A stretch of 64,000 nucleotides of DNA from Peptococcaceae bacterium 1198_IL3148. GTDB taxonomy: Bacteria > Bacillota > Desulfotomaculia > Desulfotomaculales > Desulfohalotomaculaceae. The position numbers and the translations under genes were made by a program. Below the pieces are notes generated by a model. That model worked only from the letters and a program-made list of their open reading frames with translations. It did no database searches and was not told where the DNA came from. The stretch lies in NCBI GenBank assembly GCA_036763105.1, contig JBAIYS010000001.1, positions 124,001 through 188,000 of the forward strand. The letters run 5' to 3'. This document shows positions 36,369-43,196 of this stretch, one piece after another; the stretch's first letter is position 1; every line of letters begins with the position of its first letter.

Positions 36369-36554
36369 AAAAGCGTTACTAAAATATTATAGCTAACTCT
36401 TTAACAAAAATCAAGGATAAATACCACAGTAATTAATTATAAACGCAATTTAAACTCCCGTCAACATCTAAAACATGAATTTTAATGTAAATAAGGGCTT
36501 TTTTGCGGGTTGTTACTTTTGGTTGTTACCAATTAAAATGTTGTAACTGTTGCT

Positions 36555-36666
36555 AAAATGCCAAATCGCTGGGAATTTTCAGCGAGCGGGGGATTTTTTT
36601 TGGGGTGAATCCACTTAACTGGTAGGGTGCCCTCTACCCGAACCCGTCAACTAACCTCGCCGGCCG
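36555..36666 (+). ncRNA. Cyclic-di-AMP riboswitch (ydaO/yuaA type)
   Basis: The conserved core is readable: ATCGCTGG ... CAGCGAGCGGGGGA, GGGGTGAATCC, GGTAGGGTGCC, CTACCCGAACCCGTCAACTA and ACCTCGCCGGC. These are the signature segments of the ydaO class. The aptamer ends within a few bases of the AAGGAGG ribosome binding site of the wall hydrolase gene and no terminator lies between, so ligand control would have to act at translation or on antisense folding of the SD. Confidence 0.88.
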
Positions 36667-36681
36667 AAGGAGGAAATGCAA

Positions 36682-37470
36682 TTGATTAAAAAGTTAATAT
36701 CCCTGTTTTGTATAGGGGCGTTATTGACCATCACATTTGCTGGTTTTATGCCAGCAAGCGCGGGTACCTATACTGTAGCGCCAGGTGACTCACTAAATTC
36801 CATCAGCACTAAGTATGGCACAACGGTACATAAATTGATGGAACTTAACCAACTAACCACCACCGTTCTAGATCCTGGCTATCAACTTAAAGTACCGGAC
36901 CCAAACAACAACTTAAACCAAACTGCAAAAAAGCACACCGTTGTATCGGGAGACACCCTTTATGATATTGCAATAAAATACAACACCACTGTCCAAGCAT
37001 TGGCCGCTGCCAACAAACTTTCAGGTACAACGATTCATCCGGGCCAAGTATTAACGATCCCTGGCAATCACACTGTGGCCAGCAGATCTGCAACCAACCG
37101 TCCCATTGCCTACACTGACCAAGAGCTGGATTTGCTAGCCCGTTTAATTGCTGCCGAAGCTAGAAATGAATCCAGGGAGGCCCAGGTGGGTGTGGGAGCG
37201 GTGGTAGTTAATCGAGTACTAAGCCCCAAGTTTCCCAGTACCATTAAAGATGTAATTTACCAACCTAATCAGTTTGGTCCGGCCCGCACTGGGAAAATTA
37301 ATAATGCTGCACCACAAAGCTGTATCACTGCTGCTAAAGAGGCATTAAACGGTGTCGACACCACCAATGGGGCGCTTTTCTTCTTTGATACCGGTACAAC
37401 AAATAGCTATTTACGTTCACTGCCGGTGGCGACTCAACATGGAAACTTGATATTTAGTTATGACAAATAA
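36682..37470 (+). CDS. LysM-SleB cell wall hydrolase
   Basis: An exported hydrolase of about 262 residues: signal peptide (LISLFCIGALLTITFAGFMP), LysM 1 at about 28-70 (YTVAPGDSLNSISTKYG), LysM 2 at about 85-128 (HTVVSGDTLYDIAIKYN), and a C-terminal Hydrolase_2/SleB-CwlJ catalytic domain with LLARLIAAEARNESREAQ (catalytic Glu in AEAR) and VGAVVVNRV. SleB-type enzymes cleave muramic lactam-containing or normal peptidoglycan during germination or growth. The TTG at 36682 is preferred because GGAGG stands 8 nt upstream; the ATG at 36676 is only 2 nt from the SD. Controlled by the upstream c-di-AMP riboswitch. Confidence 0.88.
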   Translation: MIKKLISLFCIGALLTITFAGFMPASAGTYTVAPGDSLNSISTKYGTTVHKLMELNQLTTTVLDPGYQLKVPDPNNNLNQTAKKHTVVSGDTLYDIAIKYNTTVQALAAANKLSGTTIHPGQVLTIPGNHTVASRSATNRPIAYTDQELDLLARLIAAEARNESREAQVGVGAVVVNRVLSPKFPSTIKDVIYQPNQFGPARTGKINNAAPQSCITAAKEALNGVDTTNGALFFFDTGTTNSYLRSLPVATQHGNLIFSYDK

Positions 37471-37496
37471 AGCTGGGGTTAATCCTCAGCTTTTTT
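37468..37496 (+). terminator. Terminator after LysM-SleB gene
   Basis: AAAGCTGGGG and the imperfect complement TCCTCAGCTTT are followed by TTTTTT. It overlaps the stop end of the convergent phosphatase-family gene. Confidence 0.7.
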
Positions 37497-38186
37497 CAAT
37501 TGCACCAGATAGGGTAAATGATCTGAACCTCTGCTGTTTATTACCTTAGCCAAGGCTACTTGCCATTGCCCTTTGGCAAAAATATAGTCAATCTGTTTCT
37601 GGGGATTGGTTGCGGGATAAGTGGGTATATCAGCCCCATTCTGGGGCAGGCAATTAAACATGCCCCCAGAGAGCAACAAACTTACTGCTTTTCCCGTCAC
37701 CTCTTCATTAAAGTCGCCAGTTAAAATCACTGGCCCCTCAACGGTCGCCAGCACCTCGTTTATAGCAGCCACCTGGGCTATGCGCTCTTCAGCATTTAAG
37801 GTTAAGTGGGTGGTAAAAAAGTTTATTATCAAATTATCCTTCTCAATTACCACCTTTAACAATCCCCTTTTTTCTCCTGTCCCTGGTAAGGGGTAGTTAT
37901 GGACAGCTATAATTGGGTAGCGAGATAGTATTGCCGTGCCATAGGCAGCCAACCGTGACCACCCTACATTGGCCCCAAAAGCATAACTCATGCCACACAA
38001 ATTGGCTAAGCTTTTTGCTTGATTGATTAAACCGCTGCGGGGTAAAAACCTGTCCACCTCTTGTATACCGCAAATCTCGGCTTTAGATGTTAAAATATTC
38101 CAAGCAATCCTTTCCAAAGACACCTTGTTATCCAGGCCTAAACCATGCCTTATATTATGTGTCAGCACTCTTAATGAAACCGACAT
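37479..38186 (-). CDS. Endonuclease/exonuclease/phosphatase family protein
   Basis: A 235-residue EEP-fold hydrolase. Motifs: LTHNIRHGLG at 8-17, ICGIQEVDRF near 38 (metal Glu), FFTTHLTLNAEERI near 122, ILTGDFNEE near 153 and GSDHLPYLVQL near 219 (catalytic Asp-His). These catalyse Mg2+-dependent phosphodiester cleavage; substrates range from DNA to inositol phosphates and sphingomyelin. Without a signal peptide a cytosolic role is expected. ATG has GGAGGG 9 nt upstream. Monocistronic. Confidence 0.85.
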   Translation of the reverse strand: MSVSLRVLTHNIRHGLGLDNKVSLERIAWNILTSKAEICGIQEVDRFLPRSGLINQAKSLANLCGMSYAFGANVGWSRLAAYGTAILSRYPIIAVHNYPLPGTGEKRGLLKVVIEKDNLIINFFTTHLTLNAEERIAQVAAINEVLATVEGPVILTGDFNEEVTGKAVSLLLSGGMFNCLPQNGADIPTYPATNPQKQIDYIFAKGQWQVALAKVINSRGSDHLPYLVQLKKAED

Positions 38187-38246
38187 AACAATAATCCCTC
38201 CTAATATTATTGTTATGCATCACAGGGGTTTTTCAACCTAAAAATA

Positions 38247-38987
38247 TTACCAAGGTATAGGCCCTTGCTCATCATCCAAATTTGCCAACACATCCCCCAA
38301 CACTTGGCCGGAAGATTCCCTTAATACCAAATCCGCCCGATCATCCCAAGGGGTGGGGTCATGGTTAATTATTACCAACCGCCTAGCAAACTGTGGCAAA
38401 TTGGCCACGGGGTAAACCTGCAAGCTGCTACCCACCACCAGCAATAGCTGACAACCGGACATCACCTTTTCTGCTGTGGCATAATCCTTTGGCATAGCGT
38501 CACCAAACAGTACCACATCGGGCCGCAAAACACCGCCACAATGGCAGATATAACCACTTTCCAGTTGACTAAAAGCATACCCCCGGCCACATTTAAAACA
38601 GCGACAAGTTCTTAAATGACCATGCACCTCCCATACCCGTTTGGATCCGGCACGTTGGTGCAACCCATCAATATTCTGTGTAATTACCCCCAACAACCAC
38701 CCCATCTTTTCCAGTTGAGCCAGACCATAATGGGTGGCATTGGGCTGCGCCTCTATACAACGTCGCCACCATTGCATATTTAATTGATAAAATTTTGCCG
38801 GATCTCTTTTTAAGGCATTGAGGCTGGCCACTTCTTCTGGGTTGTACTTTTGCCACAGACCTTTTTTTTGACTGCGAAAATCAGGAATACCGCTTTCAGT
38901 ACTGGCCCCGGCCCCTGTTAGCACAAGGGTTTTGTTTGAAATTTTTACCAAGCTAACCAAATGCTCAATTTTCTCTCGGTAATTCAA
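38247..38987 (-). CDS. cobB: Sir2-type NAD-dependent protein deacylase
   Basis: A sirtuin of about 246 residues. NAD site LTGAGASTESGIPDFRS near 22-38, TQNIDGLHQRAG near 105, catalytic His in VHGHL near 122, zinc cysteines CRCFKCG and CHCGG (about 126-152), and VGSSLQVYPVANLP near 190. It removes acetyl or longer acyl groups from lysines using NAD+. The TTG at 38987 has GGAG 8 nt upstream, better than another TTG two codons earlier. Expression alone; the neighbour upstream is divergent. Confidence 0.92.
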   Translation of the reverse strand: MNYREKIEHLVSLVKISNKTLVLTGAGASTESGIPDFRSQKKGLWQKYNPEEVASLNALKRDPAKFYQLNMQWWRRCIEAQPNATHYGLAQLEKMGWLLGVITQNIDGLHQRAGSKRVWEVHGHLRTCRCFKCGRGYAFSQLESGYICHCGGVLRPDVVLFGDAMPKDYATAEKVMSGCQLLLVVGSSLQVYPVANLPQFARRLVIINHDPTPWDDRADLVLRESSGQVLGDVLANLDDEQGPIPW

Positions 38988-39089
38988 AATCAATTCTCCT
39001 TTTTAAAATTATTATTATCAAACAGGATTTTTATTTATTAAGAAGAACTTATAATTATGCATAATTTTATAGCAAAGAAGGCGATAAAT

Positions 39090-39548
39090 ATGGCGATATT
39101 ATACCGCAAAGCAAAGATTTCAGACATTGAATCAATTCACCGGTTGATAACCCAGTACGCTAACCAAAATCAAATGCTTGCCCGCTCACGGTCGTCTCTC
39201 TACGAAGGGGTGAGGGAATTCACCGTTGCCGAGCATAATGGCCTTGTGATTGGCACCGGTTCGTTGCACATCATTTGGGATGACCTGGCGGAGATCAGAT
39301 CACTGGCAGTGGCTCCCCAATACGTCAAGCAAGGCATTGGCCGCCAGCTAATTAACTTATTTTTGCAAGAAGCTAGGGAATTAGAAATTGATCGGGTCTT
39401 TGCCCTGACCTATCAACCTGGTTTTTTTCAGCGCTGCAATTTTAGTACCATAGCTAAAGAACAGCTGCCCCAGAAGGTTTGGAAGGAGTGTGTAAACTGT
39501 CCGTTGTTTCCCAATTGCAATGAGACAGCGGTGATCATTAACCTATAA
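39090..39548 (+). CDS. argA: GNAT acetyltransferase, short N-acetylglutamate synthase-like
   Basis: A protein of about 152 residues of the GNAT fold. YRKAKISDIESIHRLITQYA at the N-terminus, the CoA-binding VAPQYVKQGIGRQLINLF near 77-94, and the end FQRCNFSTIAKEQLPQKVW followed by CVNCPLFPNC match short clostridial N-acetylglutamate synthases that start arginine synthesis. No other arginine gene is in the window, so the assignment rests on sequence alone; a generic GNAT is the alternative. ATG at 39090 follows AAGGCG; an in-frame ATG 11 codons upstream is less likely. Confidence 0.7.
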   Translation: MAILYRKAKISDIESIHRLITQYANQNQMLARSRSSLYEGVREFTVAEHNGLVIGTGSLHIIWDDLAEIRSLAVAPQYVKQGIGRQLINLFLQEARELEIDRVFALTYQPGFFQRCNFSTIAKEQLPQKVWKECVNCPLFPNCNETAVIINL

Positions 39549-39553
39549 TTATT

Positions 39554-39579
39554 AAACCCACAATCAAAATTGTGGGTTT
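39554..39579. terminator. Bidirectional terminator
   Basis: AAACCCACAAT and ATTGTGGGTTT form an 11-bp stem with loop CAAA between convergent genes. Confidence 0.8.
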
Positions 39580-39584
39580 AGTAA

Positions 39585-39992
39585 TTATTCACTTTCATTT
39601 TCTTGTTTGTTGTTCTGGTCGCTGACAACCCTTAATCCACACTTGTGGCAGTATATGGCTTCGTCGGGTAGTTCGGTGTTACATTTTGTGCAAACCAGCG
39701 GCTTAGGCAGTAATTTTTCAATTTGCTGTTCGGTTAAAATGATATTTTCTTCTAGGCTTTTAGTATTTTGTAATAATTTTTCTATCTCTGCCTCTAGCCC
39801 CAGTTCATTTTTAAACTGGCGATATACCAACTCACCAATGGCTTCAATGTTGTTGTCCATCACCTTTTTTAACTTAGATACCTCGTATCTTAACTTGGTA
39901 ACCTCCACCAACTCTGTCGGCCGTTTACCAACTTCCTTTGCCTTCTCCCCAAGTTCTTTAGCTCTTTCTCCCAAGCGATTGAAGAATTCCAC
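39585..39992 (-). CDS. Coiled-coil zinc-ribbon protein
   Basis: A protein of about 135 residues. The first 95 residues are charged and helical (GERAKELGEKAKEVGKRP ..., then heptad-like SLEENIILTEQQIEKLL), predicted coiled coil. Then comes a zinc-ribbon pair CTKCNTELPDEAIYCHKCG. GTG at 39992 is 7 nt after AGGAGG; TTG three bases earlier is closer than normal. Likely a structural or regulatory protein; function unknown. It lies between a GNAT gene and the Rossmann-MCP gene. Confidence 0.65.
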   Translation of the reverse strand: MEFFNRLGERAKELGEKAKEVGKRPTELVEVTKLRYEVSKLKKVMDNNIEAIGELVYRQFKNELGLEAEIEKLLQNTKSLEENIILTEQQIEKLLPKPLVCTKCNTELPDEAIYCHKCGLRVVSDQNNKQENESE

Positions 39993-40053
39993 CAAGAACC
40001 CTCCTAAACGGTTTTTACATATTATATTAAAAACCGGCTGGATTGTTAACTAA

Positions 40054-40902
40054 TTATTGCATGTCAGACAATTTTTCTGAGAACCTACTGATGTCCTCGG
40101 CCAGTTGCGATAATTGGGTCATGGCATTGGAGACTTGATCCGCCGCCGTCACTTGGCGCTCTGCCAACGTGCTGTTTTCTTCTACACTTTTAATAATGGC
40201 CAGCATCGCATCCTCTAGATTATTCATAATAGTGGCAATTTTCTTCACGGATACCGCACTATGTTCCGCTAATTTCCGCACTTCTTCAGCCACCACCGCA
40301 AACCCGCGCCCGTGCTGGCCAGCCCGGGCGGCTTCAATGGCCGCATTAAGTCCCAACAATTTGGTTTGATCTGCCACTTTCCGAATAAATTGCAACACTT
40401 CGTCAGTTTCATCCAGGTGTTTTTTAGCATCTGCGATCGTTTCGCTTAAAGTATCACCATACTTTCTGATAAAGTCAGACACTTCATTAATTATTTCCGG
40501 AACCTGTTCAACGGTGGCACTTATTTCCTCACCCATGCCAGCCAAACTCTGGGCCTGTTCATTTAACTCTGCCAACATGTTATCTTTATTATTTGCCAAT
40601 AAAGACATCATTAATGCCACTTTAGCTTCAGCCAACAATGTTTCTGGTGACATATTGGCTTCAATTTTTTCCCGCACTGCCTTAACGCCAGTTACATCAA
40701 TAATTACTTCCAAACCGGGTATTTTTAACATTTCCATAAAGTCATTGTAGGTAGCAATACCCATTTCTCTAGCCAATTGCATACCCACCGCGTCGTCATT
40801 TAGATCGGCTATACCAATGATTTTGACATCGGGAATTCCCTGAAAGGCCCGCAACATGGCAGCTCCACCATTGCCTCCACCCACTATTGCCGTAGTTATC
40901 AT
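40054..40902 (-). CDS. Rossmann-fold / chemoreceptor signalling fusion
   Basis: A 282-residue protein without membrane segments. Residues 1-75 form an NAD(P)-binding Rossmann start: TAIVGGGNGG (motif G8-G9-G10-N-G12-G13), then IIGIADLNDDAVG with D33 at the end of strand 2, and EVIIDVTG. From about 110 to the end it is an MCP signalling hairpin with tip [20 protein letters not shown] at 166-185 and [18 protein letters not shown]. No HAMP or TM is present, so it is a cytosolic receptor that may report NAD(H) state or a small metabolite to CheA. ATG is in AGGTG context. No che genes lie near. Confidence 0.85.
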   Translation of the reverse strand: MITTAIVGGGNGGAAMLRAFQGIPDVKIIGIADLNDDAVGMQLAREMGIATYNDFMEMLKIPGLEVIIDVTGVKAVREKIEANMSPETLLAEAKVALMMSLLANNKDNMLAELNEQAQSLAGMGEEISATVEQVPEIINEVSDFIRKYGDTLSETIADAKKHLDETDEVLQFIRKVADQTKLLGLNAAIEAARAGQHGRGFAVVAEEVRKLAEHSAVSVKKIATIMNNLEDAMLAIIKSVEENSTLAERQVTAADQVSNAMTQLSQLAEDISRFSEKLSDMQ

Positions 40903-41012
40903 ATACTCACCTCAAAACGATATTTCAAATATTATGTCCGACGTTTTTAATAAGTTTCTATAAAATTTTGAACATTCCTGCTAACCACAGACAATAATTG
41001 GTGAATTCTATG

Positions 41013-41309
41013 TTATCTTTCAATAATTATTGGCTTTACCCGCTGCCAGGTTTTGCCGTAGGGAATAAGCATTTTTTCTTCAATGTTATTGATGGCCCGG
41101 CAGTAATCTGCGTTATCCCCTTCACCATCCACCAGCACTTTTATTTTTTTGCTTTTGTCCTCCATAAATACTTTGTAGACAATGGACTGATCTCGATTAA
41201 TTTTACTCAGGGCTTTTAGGGTACCATTTTCAACATCTGCCACCAGCAATTGGTGTAATTGTTCGTCCGGTTGCTTTACTATGTAATATTTATCATCCCT
41301 TGCTGCCAT
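41013..41309 (-). CDS. Hypothetical protein
   Basis: A 98-residue soluble protein, MAARDDKYYIVKQPDEQLHQ onwards, probably beta-rich with an alternating Lys/Glu pattern. The minus-strand start ATG is preceded by GGGGG (GGGGGTAATACAATG) and the gene is 16 nt downstream of the rhomboid gene on the same strand, so it may share its transcript. I do not recognise a family. Confidence 0.55.
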   Translation of the reverse strand: MAARDDKYYIVKQPDEQLHQLLVADVENGTLKALSKINRDQSIVYKVFMEDKSKKIKVLVDGEGDNADYCRAINNIEEKMLIPYGKTWQRVKPIIIER

Positions 41310-41325
41310 TGTATTACCCCCAAGT

Positions 41326-41991
41326 TTAATAATATTTAATCTGTGGCTTGTTACTAAAAAACTTGATTAATATTGCCCCTGCCACAAAGCCACCAATATG
41401 TGCCCACCAAGCAACACTTTGGGCATCCGGTGACGAAACCATGGCTTGATTGAGTACCTGTAATATAAACCATAATCCCAAAAATAATAGTGCCGGAATA
41501 CGAACAAAAGTTATAAATATAAAGATTGGCAACAGCGTGAGCACTTTAGCCCGGGGAAAAAGTATAAAGTAACCACCCAACACACCGGCAATGGCCCCGC
41601 TGGCCCCCACCATCGGCACTGTGGAATCTGGTAAAAGATAGACATGGGTCAAGGTGGCCACATAACCGGTAATTAAATAGAAAACAAGGTATTTAACATG
41701 CCCCATTCTTCCTTCAATATTATCACCAAAAATCCACAGATAAAGCATATTGCCCAACATATGCATCCAACCACCATGTAAAAACATCGTGGTGGTCAAC
41801 TTAGCTATGGTCTCAATTGGTCCGTAGTAATTTAATAAATGATAGGGTACCACTGCATATTTGGCAATAAATTCATCCATGTAAGGGCCTAAGGAAACCT
41901 GTTGTATAAACACATAAACATTAATAATAATCAATAGGTAATTAACAATGGGTACCTTCGAAGATGGAATATCATCTTTAAGTGGTATCGT
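41326..41991 (-). CDS. Rhomboid intramembrane serine protease, apparent non-canonical start
   Basis: About 221 residues with six or so membrane helices. Active-site motifs are GASGAIAGVLGGY (Ser) and WWAHIGGFVAGA (His), with the L1 HGGWMHMLGNMLYLWIFGDN segment. It cleaves membrane-spanning substrates. The earliest usable TTG (41934) would drop a conserved-looking N-terminus IPLKDDIPSSKVPIVNYLL and has no SD. Reading upstream, the frame stays open to a TAG at 42018-42016 and contains only ACG at 41991, ATT at 41997 and ATA at 41988 behind the SD-like AAGGCGGAG. I place the start at ACG 41991 (6 nt from GGAG); ATT 41997 is the alternative. Confidence 0.8.
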   Translation of the reverse strand, partial: TIPLKDDIPSSKVPIVNYLLIIINVYVFIQQVSLGPYMDEFIAKYAVVPYHLLNYYGPIETIAKLTTTMFLHGGWMHMLGNMLYLWIFGDNIEGRMGHVKYLVFYLITGYVATLTHVYLLPDSTVPMVGASGAIAGVLGGYFILFPRAKVLTLLPIFIFITFVRIPALLFLGLWFILQVLNQAMVSSPDAQSVAWWAHIGGFVAGAILIKFFSNKPQIKYY

Positions 41992-42010
41992 GTTAATCTC
42001 CGCCTTCCAA

Positions 42011-42295
42011 TTAGACTAAGCCTTTACTTTTTAGGTAGTCGAGGCCTTTGCTGCTTATCACCACCGGAAAGCTCAATACAAAACCAGGGCGCAAAAACAT
42101 CTTTTCTTTAACAGCATCGGCCACCAGCCACCGATGTTCCAACATGGCTTTTAGAACAGTAATCATCTGTCCTTCCGTCAGTTTAGTCTGCTTCATAAAG
42201 ATTTCTACCATCATTTCTTGAAATAATATCTGTTTTTGAGCATTGTATAACTCTAACAATAGTTTTCCCAATTTGTCTTCATCTAAGTTATCCAT
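42011..42295 (-). CDS. Hypothetical protein, possible winged helix
   Basis: A 94-residue protein. The C-terminal half (LTEGQMITVLKAMLEHRWLVADA ... SSKGLDYLKSKGLV) looks like a winged-helix: helix-turn-helix, then FPVVISSKG wing and a terminal helix. ATG has GGAGG 7 nt upstream. It ends just before the rhomboid gene (stop at 42011-42013), so an operon 42011 - rhomboid - 41013 is likely. Family not recognised. Confidence 0.55.
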   Translation of the reverse strand: MDNLDEDKLGKLLLELYNAQKQILFQEMMVEIFMKQTKLTEGQMITVLKAMLEHRWLVADAVKEKMFLRPGFVLSFPVVISSKGLDYLKSKGLV

Positions 42296-42353
42296 TTGTA
42301 TACCTCCACTTGATAAGTTGTGGTAAATTAACAGCTAGTATACAGACTAATTT

Positions 42354-42551
42354 TTACAGTAATAATGCGGTCATTTTACCAATAAGCATAATACCAGAGG
42401 CGAGGCAAACTCCATAAGCAAATAATTTATCGCTATTTGTATCTGGCCCTTCTAACCAGTCTGCCACCTGGTCCGTTAAGGACACATTATTTATGCGCCG
42501 CACCCTTTTATGTCCAATAACTAGCGTATGTTTTTGAGCCACTGTCTGCAT
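42354..42551 (-). CDS. Small protein with C-terminal membrane helix
   Basis: A 65-residue protein with a basic N-terminal part (GHKRVRRINN), an acidic WLEGPDTNSD stretch, and a hydrophobic end FAYGVCLASGIMLIGKMTALLL long enough to span the membrane. ATG has GGGAGG 9 nt upstream. The SD lies directly beside a long inverted repeat that flanks a TATAAT, suggesting regulated expression. No family recognised. Confidence 0.5.
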   Translation of the reverse strand: MQTVAQKHTLVIGHKRVRRINNVSLTDQVADWLEGPDTNSDKLFAYGVCLASGIMLIGKMTALLL

Positions 42552-42568
42552 AACTCAAAACCTCCCAT

Positions 42569-42609
42569 AAAACAAATGTTTGGTTTATATTATACCAAAC
42601 ATTTGTTTT
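42569..42609 (-). promoter_or_regulatory. 16-bp inverted repeat flanking a -10 box
   Basis: AAAACAAATGTTTGGT (42569-42584) and ACCAAACATTTGTTTT (42594-42609) are exact reverse complements separated by 9 nt. On the minus strand the junction reads GGTATAATATAAACC, placing TATAAT between the arms, with TAGACA about 15 nt upstream as a possible -35. It could be an operator for the 65-residue gene or a hairpin after the 97-residue gene; the lack of T-run fits the first better. Confidence 0.45.
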
Positions 42610-42629
42610 TGTCTAGAGGTTAAATTGGT

Positions 42630-42878
42630 TTATTTTTCTAAATCCTTTGTGCTTTCTTCAATCATTTCTGCGGCCAATCTCAGTACATATACCGTGTGGG
42701 TACGCAACATTTCATGCAGCATTACTGGCATCACATCCCCTAAGTCTTCTTTGATTAAACCAGCATCCACTTGTTGCTTTACTTTTTGACCGGCACGATC
42801 AAGGGCAATGTATACCAAACTTTCTATTTCTTCCTGGTGTTTTTTTACAAATTCGCCCACATCAATTTTAATGGTCAT
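42630..42878 (-). CDS. Small helical hypothetical protein
   Basis: An 82-residue protein starting MTIKIDVGEFVKKHQEEIES, all-helical by composition, ending KDLEK. The ATG at 42878 is 7 nt after AAGGGTGG; the frame 15 codons earlier lacks an SD. Family and function not recognised. Stop lies 20 nt from the inverted repeat at 42569-42609. Confidence 0.5.
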   Translation of the reverse strand: MTIKIDVGEFVKKHQEEIESLVYIALDRAGQKVKQQVDAGLIKEDLGDVMPVMLHEMLRTHTVYVLRLAAEMIEESTKDLEK

Positions 42879-43046
42879 TGTTTTTCCACCCTTCTTAAAA
42901 TTGTTTCTACCGTAACAATGCAAGAATTCAACAGTATAATGGTGATTCCTGTAGACTATTCTATAATATTACATTTCTTTTAGTAATCTTTTTATCCTGT
43001 CTGCATATAATGATAAAGTCTAACCTTTTTAAGGAGGTATTTATTT

Positions 43047-43160
43047 ATGAAGGAACAAGTCACCATTGATATTTTTGCTGCCAATAAAGAGCTGATGGAT
43101 GAAATTCTTGATTCTGTAGGTTTAGAAGAAATTAAGCCCTGTGAAATAGAAGTAAAATGA
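43047..43160 (+). CDS. 37-residue protein with strong translation signals
   Basis: A 37-codon frame (MKEQVTIDIFAANKEL ... CEIEVK) behind a near-perfect AAGGAGG at 43031-43037 (spacing 9). The stop overlaps the start of a strong GC terminator stem (43159). The protein is acidic and looks strand-helix-strand. It is not an annotation of a known family. It faces adhE convergently. Confidence 0.6.
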   Translation: MKEQVTIDIFAANKELMDEILDSVGLEEIKPCEIEVK

Positions 43161-43196
43161 CCCCGTCAATGGTTTATGACGGGGTCCCTTTTTTAT
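43159..43196. terminator. Terminator between the 37-residue gene and adhE
   Basis: GACCCCGTCA and TGACGGGGTC form a 10-bp GC-rich stem followed by CCTTTTTT on the plus strand; on the minus strand ATTTTACTTC follows. The stem includes the small gene's stop codon. Confidence 0.88.
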
